The translations under genes and the position numbers were made by a program. A stretch of DNA of 64,000 nt, taken from Lichenicola sp965198575. Its GTDB lineage: Bacteria > Pseudomonadota > Alphaproteobacteria > Acetobacterales > Acetobacteraceae. Positions 1-8,533 of the stretch are shown here, piece after piece. The stretch is taken from positions 2,728,001 through 2,792,000 of the forward strand of contig NZ_OZ240671.1 of the NCBI RefSeq assembly GCF_965198575.1, given 5' to 3'. How positions within the stretch are numbered: the stretch's first letter is position 1; each line of letters begins with the position of its first letter. Below the pieces are notes generated by a model that had not been told where the DNA came from, did not search any database, and saw only the letters and a program-made list of their open reading frames with translations.

Positions 1-138
1 TAGCTGGGCGAAGGATATGAGGCGGGTTCGGTCCGGCGCAAGCAAGGCGGAGGCCACGGTGCGGCGAGCGGCCCGGCGTGGTTGCGGCAGAGACGGGCCT
101 TTTCGGCATCCGCGCCGTGCAATACACCTTGTGCCTGC

Positions 139-621
139 ATGCAGACGGCGGACAGGATCGGTGTGACGGAGCTTGACGCCATCGATCGGCGGATCGTTGC
201 CGAGCTTCAGCGCGACGGGCGCATGACCAATGTCGAGCTGGCGCGACGGGCGGGGATCTCGGCGCCGCCCTGCCTGCGCCGGGTCCGCCGGCTCGAGGAG
301 CTCGGCGTGATCCGCGGCTATTACGGCGACAGCGATCCGAGCCTGCTCGGCTGGTCGATCGTGTTCTTCGCGCTGGTCGGGCTCGACAGCCAGAAGGAGA
401 CCGTGCTGGCGCAGTTCGAGGCACTGGTGGCGGATTGGCCGGAGGTGCGCGAATGCCACATGATCCGCGGCGGCGGCGACTTCCTGCTGCGGCTGGTGGC
501 GCGCGATACGGCCCACGAGAACCAGCTCACCCGGCGGCTGACCGAGGCGGCGCATGTCAGCCGGCTGCAGACGCTGCAGACCATCCGGACCAGCCGCGAC
601 CTCGCCGGCGTGCCGATCTGA
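139..621 (+). CDS. Lrp/AsnC family transcriptional regulator
   Basis: This is a 160-residue protein with the Lrp/AsnC layout. The N-terminal winged helix-turn-helix begins at LDAIDRRIVAELQRDGRMTN, followed by ELARRAGISAPPCLRRVRRL, the recognition helix region. A C-terminal RAM (ligand-binding, oligomerisation) domain follows and contains VRECHMIRGGGDFLLRLVA. Family members bind DNA as octamers or dimers and respond to amino acids. I start at the ATG at 139; a TTG-started extension from 82 is possible but its sequence is not domain-like, and neither start has a clear ribosome binding site. The target is unknown, because the gene upstream lies outside the window. Confidence 0.88.
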   Translation: MQTADRIGVTELDAIDRRIVAELQRDGRMTNVELARRAGISAPPCLRRVRRLEELGVIRGYYGDSDPSLLGWSIVFFALVGLDSQKETVLAQFEALVADWPEVRECHMIRGGGDFLLRLVARDTAHENQLTRRLTEAAHVSRLQTLQTIRTSRDLAGVPI

Positions 622-691
622 CCGGGGCCATCCAGGCCGCCGCCCCGACCGCCGCTTGACGACACGCCCTGCCCGGGGTTCCTGGCGCGCC

Positions 692-1852
692 ATGTCCACT
701 TCCCGGCTCAGCGTGTCCAGATCCGACGCTACCAGCGAGGAGTCGCGCGCCGGGGTGGCACGGATCAGCATCGTCGTGCCCTGCTACAACGAGCGCCCGA
801 ACGTTCGGCCGTTGGTGGCCAGCCTCGACACGGCGCTGGCAGGTCTCGCCTGGGAAGTCATCTTCGTCGACGACAACAGCCCGGACGGCACCTCCGACGA
901 GATCAGGGCGCTTGCCGCCACCGATCCGCGGGTTCGCGGCCTGCGACGGATCGGACGACGCGGCCTCTCGACCGCGGTGATCGAGGGCGTGCTGGCCTCC
1001 TCGGCACCGCTGGTGGCGGTGATGGATGGCGACCTGCAGCACGACGAGACCAGGCTGGTGCCGATGCTGGACGCGGTCGAGCAGGGGCTGTGCGACATCG
1101 CCGTCGGTTCGCGGCACGTGGCGGGCGGCGATGCGTCCGGGCTCGCGTCGGCGTGGCGGCACCGCCTGTCCGAGGCCGGCATCAGCATCGCCCAGAAGCT
1201 GCTGCCGGTCCGCCCGGGTTTCGCACCCCTTGGCGATCCGATGAGCGGCTTCTTCGCGTTCGACCGGCGGCTGTTCGAGCGCATCGCCCCCAAGCTCAGC
1301 GGCAAGGGCTTCAAGATCCTGCTCGACCTGATCCTGTCGGCCCCCGAGGCGCCGCGCGTGCTCGAGATCCCGGCGCGCTTCCGGCCGAGGCTGGCGGGCG
1401 AGAGCAAGCTCGACGTGCTGGTGCTGGTGCAGTTCGCCGCGATGCTGCTCGACAAGGCCTGTCGCGGCTTCCTGCCGGTGCGCTTCATCGCCTTCGCGCT
1501 GGTCGGAGGCGCCGGCGTGCTGGTCAATCTCGCCGTGCTCGACCTGGCTGGGCGACTCGGCGCGGGGTTCGCGACGTCCCAGACACTCGGGACGATCGTC
1601 GCGATGGTGGTGAATTTCGGGCTCAACAACTCGCTGACCTACCGTGACCGACGCCTGCGCGGCGCGGCATTGTGGGGCGGGCTGGCGCTGTTCATGCTGG
1701 TCTGCAGCGCCGGTGGCATCGCCAATATCGGCATCGCCCGCACGCTGCATGCCGCCCACCATGGTTGGCAGCCGGCTGGCGCTGCCGGTGCCGCGATCGG
1801 CGTGGTCTGGAACTACGCGGTGTCCTCGACACTGATCTGGCGACTGCGTTGA
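692..1852 (+). CDS. GT2 glycosyltransferase fused to GtrA-like membrane domain
   Basis: A 386-residue two-domain protein. Residues about 30-250 are a family 2 glycosyltransferase of the dolichol-phosphate mannosyltransferase type, with SIVVPCYNERPNV, FVDDNSPDGT and VMDGDLQHDE (the DxD-type metal site). Residues about 265-380 form four membrane segments of the GtrA type, beginning FALVGGAGVLVNLAVL. Enzymes of this kind normally load a sugar onto undecaprenyl phosphate, and GtrA domains are linked to flipping or anchoring the product. The ATG at 692 is chosen because the longer frame from 554 overlaps the upstream gene with low-complexity residues. The stop overlaps the next start (TTGA), so the two genes are probably co-translated. 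Confidence 0.87.
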   Translation: MSTSRLSVSRSDATSEESRAGVARISIVVPCYNERPNVRPLVASLDTALAGLAWEVIFVDDNSPDGTSDEIRALAATDPRVRGLRRIGRRGLSTAVIEGVLASSAPLVAVMDGDLQHDETRLVPMLDAVEQGLCDIAVGSRHVAGGDASGLASAWRHRLSEAGISIAQKLLPVRPGFAPLGDPMSGFFAFDRRLFERIAPKLSGKGFKILLDLILSAPEAPRVLEIPARFRPRLAGESKLDVLVLVQFAAMLLDKACRGFLPVRFIAFALVGGAGVLVNLAVLDLAGRLGAGFATSQTLGTIVAMVVNFGLNNSLTYRDRRLRGAALWGGLALFMLVCSAGGIANIGIARTLHAAHHGWQPAGAAGAAIGVVWNYAVSSTLIWRLR

Positions 1853-3345
1853 TCGACAGGCCGCGGGGTGGCCGGGCAGGCGCTCCGCTCGGGACCTGGC
1901 TCGGCCTGCTGATCGCGCTGACCGGGGTGCGGCTGCTGGTGTGCGGGCTGGCTCCGCTCTCGGCTGACGAGTCCTACTACTGGGTGTGGTCACGGGCGCT
2001 GGCGCCGGGCTATCTCGACCACCCGCCGATGGTGGCGCTCTGGATCCGCGTCGGCACGTGGCTGGTTGGTGATGGTCCGCTCGGCGTGCGGCTGCTGGCA
2101 CCGATTTCCGCCGGGCTCGGCACGCTGCTGCTGGGTGTCGCTGCGGCTGACTTGTGCGGCGGCACACCCTTGCAGCGCCGGCAGCACGCCATCATCGCCG
2201 GGGTACTGCTGAACGCGACGCTGGTGCTGGGCATCGGCAGCGTCACCATGACGCCGGACACACCGCTGCTGTTCTTCTGGACGCTGACGCTGGTGGGTCT
2301 CGGCCGGGCTCTGGCCAGCGGACGCGGTGCCTGGTGGCTGCTGGTCGGCGTCGCGATCGGCCTGGCGCTGGACAGCAAATACACCGCCGTGCTCACCGGC
2401 ATCGGCCTGGCGCTGTGGCTGGTCACGACCCGGGCCGGGCGGGTCTGGCTGCGCACGCCGTGGCCGTGGCTCGCGGGCCTGCTGGCGCTGCTGCTGTTCG
2501 CGCCGGTCATGGAGTGGAACCGGCTGCATGGCTGGGCGAGCTTCGCCAAGCAGGGCGGCCGCACCGACGCCTGGCAGCCGGCGCGCGCCGGGCGTTACCT
2601 GGCCGAGCTCGTGGGCGGCCAGATCGGGCTCGCGACGCCGGTCATCCTGGTGCTGCTGGTGGTCGGCATGAAGCACGCGCTGTCGGCTGGTCGACGTGGT
2701 GTGACCGGGCTGTCGCTGCTGGCCTGGATCACGCTGCTGCCGGTGGCGGTGTTCGTGCAGCACGCGTTCGGCGACAGGGTGCAGGCGAACTGGCCCGGGC
2801 TGCTGTATCCCGGCGCGGTGATTGCCGCCGCAGGTACGGCGGCGACCGCCCGCTGGTGGCGACCGGCCGCGGCGCTGGGCTTCGTACTGGTGCTGCCGGT
2901 CTATGTACAGGCGGCCTTCGCGCCGTTCCCGCTGCCGCTGGCCGTCGACATCACGGGCAAGCGGCTGGCCGGCTGGGAGGGTCTGGCGATGCGTGTGGAC
3001 GAAGCCGCGGGCGGGGGCTTCGTCGCAGCGGATGAGTATGGGTTGGCTGCGGAACTGGCGCGCGCACTGCCCGGGCGCGTGGTGCTGGGGGTCGAGCCGC
3101 GGTGGCGGTTGTTCCGGCTGCCGCATGCGACCGGGAGCGAGGCGGGTGGCGTGCTGGTGCGCAGCGAGCGCCGTCATGACGGCCCGGACCCGGAGTTCTG
3201 GGCCGGCATGACACCGGCCGGCGAGGTCGACCGCGCCGGCGGCGGCCATGTGCTCGAGCGCTACCGGCTGTTCCGCGTGACCCTGCGGCCGGACCTGCCG
3301 CCCGAGCAGCACCTGCAGATCGTCCGGCTGCCCACTCCCCGATAA
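1849..3345 (+). CDS. ArnT/PMT-like (GT39) integral membrane glycosyltransferase
   Basis: A 498-residue polytopic membrane protein. Near the N-terminus it has the signature of lipid-linked sugar transferases: LSADESYYWVWS (acidic residues of the first periplasmic loop) followed by YLDHPPMVALWI. Many hydrophobic segments follow. Family GT39/83 enzymes move sugars from undecaprenyl phosphate to lipid A or other envelope acceptors. The likely start is a TTG at 1849, giving a 4-base TTGA overlap with the stop of the GT2-GtrA gene; no ATG lies close by in frame. The pair looks like a donor-synthesis plus transfer cassette. The sugar and the acceptor cannot be read from the sequence. Confidence 0.82.
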   Translation: MIDRPRGGRAGAPLGTWLGLLIALTGVRLLVCGLAPLSADESYYWVWSRALAPGYLDHPPMVALWIRVGTWLVGDGPLGVRLLAPISAGLGTLLLGVAAADLCGGTPLQRRQHAIIAGVLLNATLVLGIGSVTMTPDTPLLFFWTLTLVGLGRALASGRGAWWLLVGVAIGLALDSKYTAVLTGIGLALWLVTTRAGRVWLRTPWPWLAGLLALLLFAPVMEWNRLHGWASFAKQGGRTDAWQPARAGRYLAELVGGQIGLATPVILVLLVVGMKHALSAGRRGVTGLSLLAWITLLPVAVFVQHAFGDRVQANWPGLLYPGAVIAAAGTAATARWWRPAAALGFVLVLPVYVQAAFAPFPLPLAVDITGKRLAGWEGLAMRVDEAAGGGFVAADEYGLAAELARALPGRVVLGVEPRWRLFRLPHATGSEAGGVLVRSERRHDGPDPEFWAGMTPAGEVDRAGGGHVLERYRLFRVTLRPDLPPEQHLQIVRLPTPR

Positions 3346-3468
3346 GTGCGTCCGGCCCGGCAGCTCGCGTTAGCGGTCGGTTAAGGTGGTCCGGTCAGGA
3401 TGTGCCAGGCGCCACGCGGTCTCAAGGATCGTGCGTGGCCGAGCAACACGTCGGAGCAGGTGCCGGGG

Positions 3469-4581
3469 ATGGTCAAGCGGCGCGGCAAAGGCGATGTGGT
3501 GAACATCATCATCAAGCGCGAGGAGGTGGCCGAAGAAGGTCATCATGGCGGCGCCTGGAAGGTCGCGTACGCCGATTTCGTGACGGCGATGATGGCATTC
3601 TTCCTGCTGATGTGGCTGCTCAACGCGACCACCGAACAGCAACGGCGTGGCATTGCCGCCTATTTCAGCCCACTGGCCAACGTCGAGAACGGCTTCTCCG
3701 GCGCCGGACTGGTGCCCGGTGGCGTGAGCCCGCTCGACAAGGGCACCAGCCTCGTCGTCAAGGGCACCGGTTCGCCGCCGGCACAGACCCCGCCGCAGCC
3801 CTCCGCGATCCAGGCCGCCTCGGGGCAGGCTGCGACCGACGGCACGCCGGCGCCCGCCGCGCCTGACTCCGATGATGACGACCAGCCATCCGGCGCCGCG
3901 GCGACCGCAGCCTCGGCCGTCGGGCAGGCCCTGCCGGGCCAGACCGATGCCGCGACGACGAGTCCGTCCCCAGCCACGCCGGGTGCCATGGCCGCGGCGG
4001 CCGACGCGAAATATCGCGCCGGGGTTGCCGAACAGGCCGGACTCAAGTCCGCGGCCCAGCAGATGCGCCGCCTGATCGCGGCCGACCCGACCCTTGCCGG
4101 GAGTGCGGACCAGATGGCGATCGACGTCACCTCCGACGGCCTGCGCATCCAGATCATGGACAGCCAGGGCCGGCCGATGTTCGACCGGGGCGCGAGCACG
4201 CTGAACGCCCGTGCCAGCGCGCTGCTGCGCAAGGTCGCGCCGTTCCTGGAGACCCTCCCCGAACCGATCTCGATCGGCGGCTACACCGATGGCGCGCCCT
4301 GGACCGCCGGCAGCCAGTCGAACTGGACGCTCTCCTCGGGACGCGCCGATGCTGCGCGCGACCTTCTGGTGCAATCGGGATTGTCCGATCGCCGGATCAG
4401 CGAGGTCACCGCGTTTGCCGATCGTCACCTGCTGCTGCCGGCGGACCCGCTCGCCAGTGCCAATCGCCGCATCGTCCTGACTCTGCGTCGCCTGCATCCG
4501 GAAATCCCGGCGCCGCCGATTGCCTCGCCGCCAGCCTCGCCGGCCGTCGTTCCCGCGACCAGCAGCGTTTCGGGAGGCTGA
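3469..4581 (+). CDS. motB: flagellar motor stator protein MotB
   Basis: A 370-residue protein. A single membrane segment at about residues 33-53 includes YADFVTAMMAFFLLMWLLN, whose Asp36 is the conserved proton-carrying aspartate. An Ala/Pro/Asp-rich linker covers residues about 100-190. The C-terminal OmpA-like peptidoglycan-binding domain contains ISIGGYTDG and the SNWTLSSGRADAARD helix. MotB anchors the stator to the cell wall and forms the ion channel with MotA. The ATG at 3469 has GGAGCAGG about 8 bases upstream and is preferred over the longer frame from 3400. It precedes motA by 4 bases, the reverse of the usual motA-motB order. Confidence 0.93.
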   Translation: MVKRRGKGDVVNIIIKREEVAEEGHHGGAWKVAYADFVTAMMAFFLLMWLLNATTEQQRRGIAAYFSPLANVENGFSGAGLVPGGVSPLDKGTSLVVKGTGSPPAQTPPQPSAIQAASGQAATDGTPAPAAPDSDDDDQPSGAAATAASAVGQALPGQTDAATTSPSPATPGAMAAAADAKYRAGVAEQAGLKSAAQQMRRLIAADPTLAGSADQMAIDVTSDGLRIQIMDSQGRPMFDRGASTLNARASALLRKVAPFLETLPEPISIGGYTDGAPWTAGSQSNWTLSSGRADAARDLLVQSGLSDRRISEVTAFADRHLLLPADPLASANRRIVLTLRRLHPEIPAPPIASPPASPAVVPATSSVSGG

Positions 4582-4585
4582 GCCG

Positions 4586-5452
4586 ATGTTCACGATCGGC
4601 GGCCTGGTGTTCCTGCTGCTCTGCGTGTTCGGCAGCTTCATCGCATCCGGCGGCGCGATCGGGCCGCTGATCGGCTCGATGCCGTTCGAGCTGCTGAGCA
4701 TCCTCGGAGCCGCGGTCGGCAGCTTCCTGATGGCCAACTCGATGCACGACATCAAGCACACCATCGGCGGCTTCAAGAAGACCATCAAGGGTCCGGCGTA
4801 CAAGAAGGCCGACTATGTCGAGCTGCTCAGCCTGCTGTATTTCTTCGTGCGCCTGGCCAGCAGCAAGGGGGCCACGGCGATCGAGCCGCATATCGAGAAA
4901 CCCGAGACCAGCAGCGCCTTCATCGCGTTTCCGAAGGTGCTGGCCAATCATCATGCCAGCGGGATGATCTGCGACTATTTCCGCATGGTCGGCATGAACG
5001 CCGACGATCCGCACCAGATCGACGACATCATGGGGCGCGAGCTCAAGAAGACGCTGGCCGAGGAACTGCACCCGTGCCACGCGCTGCAGAGCATGGCGGA
5101 CGCGTTGCCGGCGCTGGGGATCGTCGCGGCGGTGCTCGGCGTCATCAAGACCATGTCGAAAATCAGCGAGCCGCCGGCGGTGCTGGGCGAGATGATCGGC
5201 GGCGCACTTGTCGGCACCTTTCTCGGCGTGCTGCTGGCCTACGGGGTGGTGGCGCCGATCTCCTCCAAGCTGCGCGCGGTGGTGATGGAGGAGAGCAAGT
5301 ATTTCGAGCTGATCCGCGCGGTGATCGTGGCCCACTTGCACGGCAACCCGCCGCAGATCAGCGTCGAGAGCGGCCGCAAAATGGTGCCGACGGAGCACAT
5401 GCCGAGCTTCCAGGAATTGGAGGCCGTCGTGCAGAACCTGCAGATCGTGTGA
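4586..5452 (+). CDS. motA: flagellar motor stator protein MotA
   Basis: A 288-residue protein matching MotA over its full length. It has four membrane segments: two at the N-terminus (residues 1-55) and two after residue 165 (ALGIVAAVLGVIKTM and GGALVGTFLGVLLAYGVVAP). A cytoplasmic loop with the charged residues that contact FliG lies between them. MotA forms the proton channel around MotB. GGGAGG lies 8 bases before the ATG at 4586. The gene converges on the next one, with 5 bases between the stops. No other flagellar gene is in the window, so this stator pair stands alone here. Confidence 0.94.
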   Translation: MFTIGGLVFLLLCVFGSFIASGGAIGPLIGSMPFELLSILGAAVGSFLMANSMHDIKHTIGGFKKTIKGPAYKKADYVELLSLLYFFVRLASSKGATAIEPHIEKPETSSAFIAFPKVLANHHASGMICDYFRMVGMNADDPHQIDDIMGRELKKTLAEELHPCHALQSMADALPALGIVAAVLGVIKTMSKISEPPAVLGEMIGGALVGTFLGVLLAYGVVAPISSKLRAVVMEESKYFELIRAVIVAHLHGNPPQISVESGRKMVPTEHMPSFQELEAVVQNLQIV

Positions 5453-5457
5453 CGTGC

Positions 5458-6426
5458 CTAATGCCCGGCCGGTGTCGGCGCGGCAGTCGGTTCCAGCCGC
5501 ACCAGGCGGTTGTTGAACGCCGGCTGGATGAACAGGCGCCTCCGCGCATATGAGATCCACACACGGTTGAAGTGCAGGAAATCGTCACCGAGCAGGGTGT
5601 GCTCGGTCTGGATCGGAGCCACGAAGAAGCGGAAATTGTTCATGCGCTCGTCGCCGATCTCCAGGCTGCCGAAGCGATGCGCCGTGCCTTCGACCTGGTT
5701 CGTATCGACACCGACCATCTTCCTGCGGATGAGGTCGGCCGACAACAGGCTGTCGGTCACGCCGATCCGCTCGGCATCATCCTGGGTGATCGTCGTTCCC
5801 GCTGCGCCGGAATCGAGCTGCGCGGTCACCGGTTTTCCGTTTATCTTGAGATCGACCAGGATCTCGGTGCCGTCCAGGTGGAACGGCACCTCGAAATAGG
5901 CGCCGTCGAATGGCTGGATATTTTCGCATCCGGTCAGGTGATACATCGCGAAATGATGCTGCGGGAGATCGAGGTCGACGTCGTAATTGGACAGGAAATC
6001 GGCGCCGAACAATCCGAGCAGCGGCAGCCCCTGCACCGCGCCACGCATGTCCGTACCCACCGGCAGGTCGATATCGCTCGTGTGCCCGTAGCCGAGTTCC
6101 AGGTGATGCACGGTGACGATCGGCGCGGTCGTGACGCCGCCGATCCCCTGGAGCCTGACATAGCGCGGGTCCTCGCCGCCGCTCAGGTCGAAATGGTCTG
6201 CTGCAGTGGGCGTGATCATCGACGTCGCGGCGCCGGTATCGATCAGCAGCGCCACCTTCTGGCCGTCGAGCCCGGCCTGCACCGTCGGCATCCGCGTGCC
6301 GGTGAGCAGCGGCAGGTCGGCCGCCCGTCCCACCTTGCACGATTGCGGCCCGCCATCGCTGCAACCTGCCAGGAGGGCAACGGGCAAGGCTGCCGACAGC
6401 AGGGTCCACAGGAGCCGACGCATCAT
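5458..6426 (-). CDS. retropepsin-like aspartyl protease lipoprotein, two lobes
   Basis: A 322-residue protein. It starts with a lipoprotein signal peptide (lipobox LLAGC, Cys22). Two retroviral-type aspartyl protease repeats follow in one chain. The first has LLIDTGAATS at about 60-69 and a closing LLGLFGADFL. The second has AQLDSGAAGT at about 202-211 and a closing LLGDDFL. Bacterial retropepsin-like proteins usually have one lobe and must dimerise; this one could form an active site alone. It is probably a periplasmic, membrane-anchored protease of unknown substrate. The start is the first of two adjacent ATGs (6426 or 6423). The gene converges with motA. Confidence 0.8.
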   Translation of the reverse strand: MMRRLLWTLLSAALPVALLAGCSDGGPQSCKVGRAADLPLLTGTRMPTVQAGLDGQKVALLIDTGAATSMITPTAADHFDLSGGEDPRYVRLQGIGGVTTAPIVTVHHLELGYGHTSDIDLPVGTDMRGAVQGLPLLGLFGADFLSNYDVDLDLPQHHFAMYHLTGCENIQPFDGAYFEVPFHLDGTEILVDLKINGKPVTAQLDSGAAGTTITQDDAERIGVTDSLLSADLIRRKMVGVDTNQVEGTAHRFGSLEIGDERMNNFRFFVAPIQTEHTLLGDDFLHFNRVWISYARRRLFIQPAFNNRLVRLEPTAAPTPAGH

Positions 6427-6580
6427 CGATGGTGTCCTCGAGCCTGGTCCCGGCATGCCCGCGTGCGTCCGGCAAGCTCATATCATCAGTTTTCCAGCCG
6501 GATGCGCAACGTTCTGTCGCTCAACCGACAGGCTGCATGTGCGTTGCGGTGGCGAGGTTCGACAGGCGGTGAGGCAAGTC

Positions 6581-8095
6581 ATGCAGCAGGTGGCAACCCT
6601 GGACTCCCTCATCGAGGGCAAGCCGGTCACGGTCAAACTCGGCGGCACCGACATCCTGCTGCTGCGGCAGGGCGGTGCGGTGCGGGCATTCTCGGCAACG
6701 TGTCCGCATGCCGGGGCGCCTCTGGACCAGGGGGCCGTCTGCGAGGGCCGGCTCGTCTGTCCGTGGCACAAGGCGATGTTCGACATCACGGACGGTGCGC
6801 TGCTGGAGCCGCCGGCGCTGCAGCCGCTCAAGCGCTATCCGGTCCAGGTCGAGGGTAACGCGGTCATGGTGTCGCCCGAGCCGATTCCGCCGGCGCTGGT
6901 CGATCCTGCGGCCGCACCCGACGACCGCACGATGGTCATTGTCGGCGCCGGAGCCGCCGGTGCGGCTGGCGTGGCTGCGTTGCGGGAGTTCGGCTATCGC
7001 GGCCGCATCGTGATGGTGGGCGCCGAGCCAGGCGAGCCGTTCGATCGCACCGCCCTCAGCAAGTTCGTGCTCGAGGGCGGCATGCAGCCGGACGCGGTGG
7101 ATCCGCTGCTGCCGCCCGATTTCCTTGCCGACCACGCGATCGAGCGGTTGCACGACACCGTCACCGGCATCGATCCCGAGGCCCGGACGCTCACCCTCGC
7201 CGGCGGCGGCACGCTCTCCTACAGCGCGGTGCTGCTGGCGCCTGGTGGCACACCGCGTCCGCTCAAGGTGAGTGGCGCCGATATGCCTGGGGTGCATGTG
7301 CTGCGCACCCGGGCCGATGCGGCCGCGATCCTGGAGCGGCTGCATGCGGCGGCGCGTCCGGTGGTGATCGTCGGCGGCGGCTTCATCGGGCTGGAGGCGG
7401 CATCGGCGTTGCGCCAGCAGCATGTGCGCGTGCATGTGGTGATGCCGAAGGAGGTGCCGTTCGAGCCGGTGCTCGGGCGCGAGATCGGCCTCATGCTGCG
7501 TGGGATGCACGAGGCGAACGGCGTCGTGTTCCACTCCGGGACGGCGGTCGCGGCCATCGAGGGCGACCCGGAGCACGGCGTGCAGGCGGTCCGGCTTGAG
7601 AACGGCCAGCGCCTGGAGGCCGGGCTGGTGCTCGCCAGTGTCGGGATCCGGCCGGCGACCGGGTTCGCGGCGTCGCTCGGTCCGGATGAGGATGGCGGGC
7701 TGCGGACCGACCCGGGCATGCGGGTGCGTGACGGGGTCTATGCCGCGGGCGACGTGGCGAGTTTCCCGTTCGACGATGCAGTGGGCGGGGCCGGGCATAT
7801 CCGTGTCGAGCACTGGCGGGTCGCGCAGCAGCATGCCCGGGTTGCCGCACGCAACATGCTGGGCGGCGATGCCCGGTTCGAGCAGGCGCCGTTCTTCTGG
7901 ACCTACCATTACGGCAAGCGCATCGAGGTGCATGGCCACCCCGACGGGTTCGACCACGTGGCGATCGAGGGCGATCTCGAGGGCCAGGATTTTGTCGCCC
8001 GGCTGAGCCGCGACGGCATGCTGGTGGGGCTGATCGGATGCGGCCGCGATACCGAGCTCGCCAGCCTGGCTCTTGCGGTCCCGGCGCACGGCTGA
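6581..8095 (+). CDS. Rieske 2Fe-2S / FAD-dependent pyridine nucleotide-disulfide oxidoreductase
   Basis: A 504-residue fusion. Residues 1-100 form a Rieske domain with ligands Cys41-Pro-His43 and Cys60-Pro-Trp-His63. Residues about 115-500 form a two-dinucleotide-fold reductase: VIVGAGAAGAAG binds FAD, VVIVGGGFIGLEAA binds NAD(P)H, and DGVYAAGDVAS closes the FAD site. The layout matches the AIFM3 and ferredoxin-reductase type, in which electrons pass from NAD(P)H through FAD to the cluster. The ATG at 6581 has GAGG six bases upstream; a GTG at 6569 is less likely. The gene is divergent from the protease lipoprotein. The physiological partner is unknown. Confidence 0.88.
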   Translation: MQQVATLDSLIEGKPVTVKLGGTDILLLRQGGAVRAFSATCPHAGAPLDQGAVCEGRLVCPWHKAMFDITDGALLEPPALQPLKRYPVQVEGNAVMVSPEPIPPALVDPAAAPDDRTMVIVGAGAAGAAGVAALREFGYRGRIVMVGAEPGEPFDRTALSKFVLEGGMQPDAVDPLLPPDFLADHAIERLHDTVTGIDPEARTLTLAGGGTLSYSAVLLAPGGTPRPLKVSGADMPGVHVLRTRADAAAILERLHAAARPVVIVGGGFIGLEAASALRQQHVRVHVVMPKEVPFEPVLGREIGLMLRGMHEANGVVFHSGTAVAAIEGDPEHGVQAVRLENGQRLEAGLVLASVGIRPATGFAASLGPDEDGGLRTDPGMRVRDGVYAAGDVASFPFDDAVGGAGHIRVEHWRVAQQHARVAARNMLGGDARFEQAPFFWTYHYGKRIEVHGHPDGFDHVAIEGDLEGQDFVARLSRDGMLVGLIGCGRDTELASLALAVPAHG

Positions 8096-8104
8096 ACCGA
8101 CGCT

Positions 8105-8533
8105 TCAGGCGGAGCGGTCGGCTGCCCTGGCGATCCGTGCCGTGCGTGTGCTGAAGCGCGGGTCGCCATCCTGCAGTGCCGCGACCTCGAACCAGGCCGC
8201 CTCCAGCGCATCGTCACCTGGCGTCGGGTCGCCGGTATGCCATGTGCAACCGACGACCAGCACGACGAAATGGTGCCGCAACGTGCCGTCCGTGGCGTGG
8301 TCGAGCATGTCGAACGCCTCGATGAGCGGTCCGGCGCGTCCGGTGATGCCGGTTTCCTCGGCGAGCTCGCGTTCCACCGCCGCCAGATGCGTCTCGCCGG
8401 GCTCGATGCGGCCGCCCGGGAAGCCCCATAGCCCCTGGTCGGGCGGGTTGGCGCGCCGCACCAGCAGCACCTGGCCGTCGCGCGCGACCACGGCGAGCAC
8501 GGCGGGGACCGGCGCCAGCACGGCCGTGCTCAA
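8105..8533 (-). CDS. Nudix hydrolase
   Basis: A protein of about 142 residues with a complete Nudix box, reading GGRIEPGETH then RELAEETGI (G-x5-E-x7-RE-x2-EE-x-G). It hydrolyses nucleoside diphosphates linked to another group; the substrate is unknown. The start is uncertain. A TTG at 8533 overlaps the stop of the upstream GAF gene by four bases (TTGA) and fits the usual N-terminal length. An ATG at 8575 would add 14 residues inside the GAF gene. Coupling with the methionine sulfoxide reductase suggests a shared role in damage repair (inference). Nine bases separate it from the converging Rieske gene. Confidence 0.85.
   Translation of the reverse strand: MSTAVLAPVPAVLAVVARDGQVLLVRRANPPDQGLWGFPGGRIEPGETHLAAVERELAEETGITGRAGPLIEAFDMLDHATDGTLRHHFVVLVVGCTWHTGDPTPGDDALEAAWFEVAALQDGDPRFSTRTARIARAADRSA

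Noticed and set aside
1..138. Possible gene end or divergent promoter at the window's left edge
   Set aside because: No frame of convincing composition is visible in this short piece, and the neighbouring gene lies outside the window.
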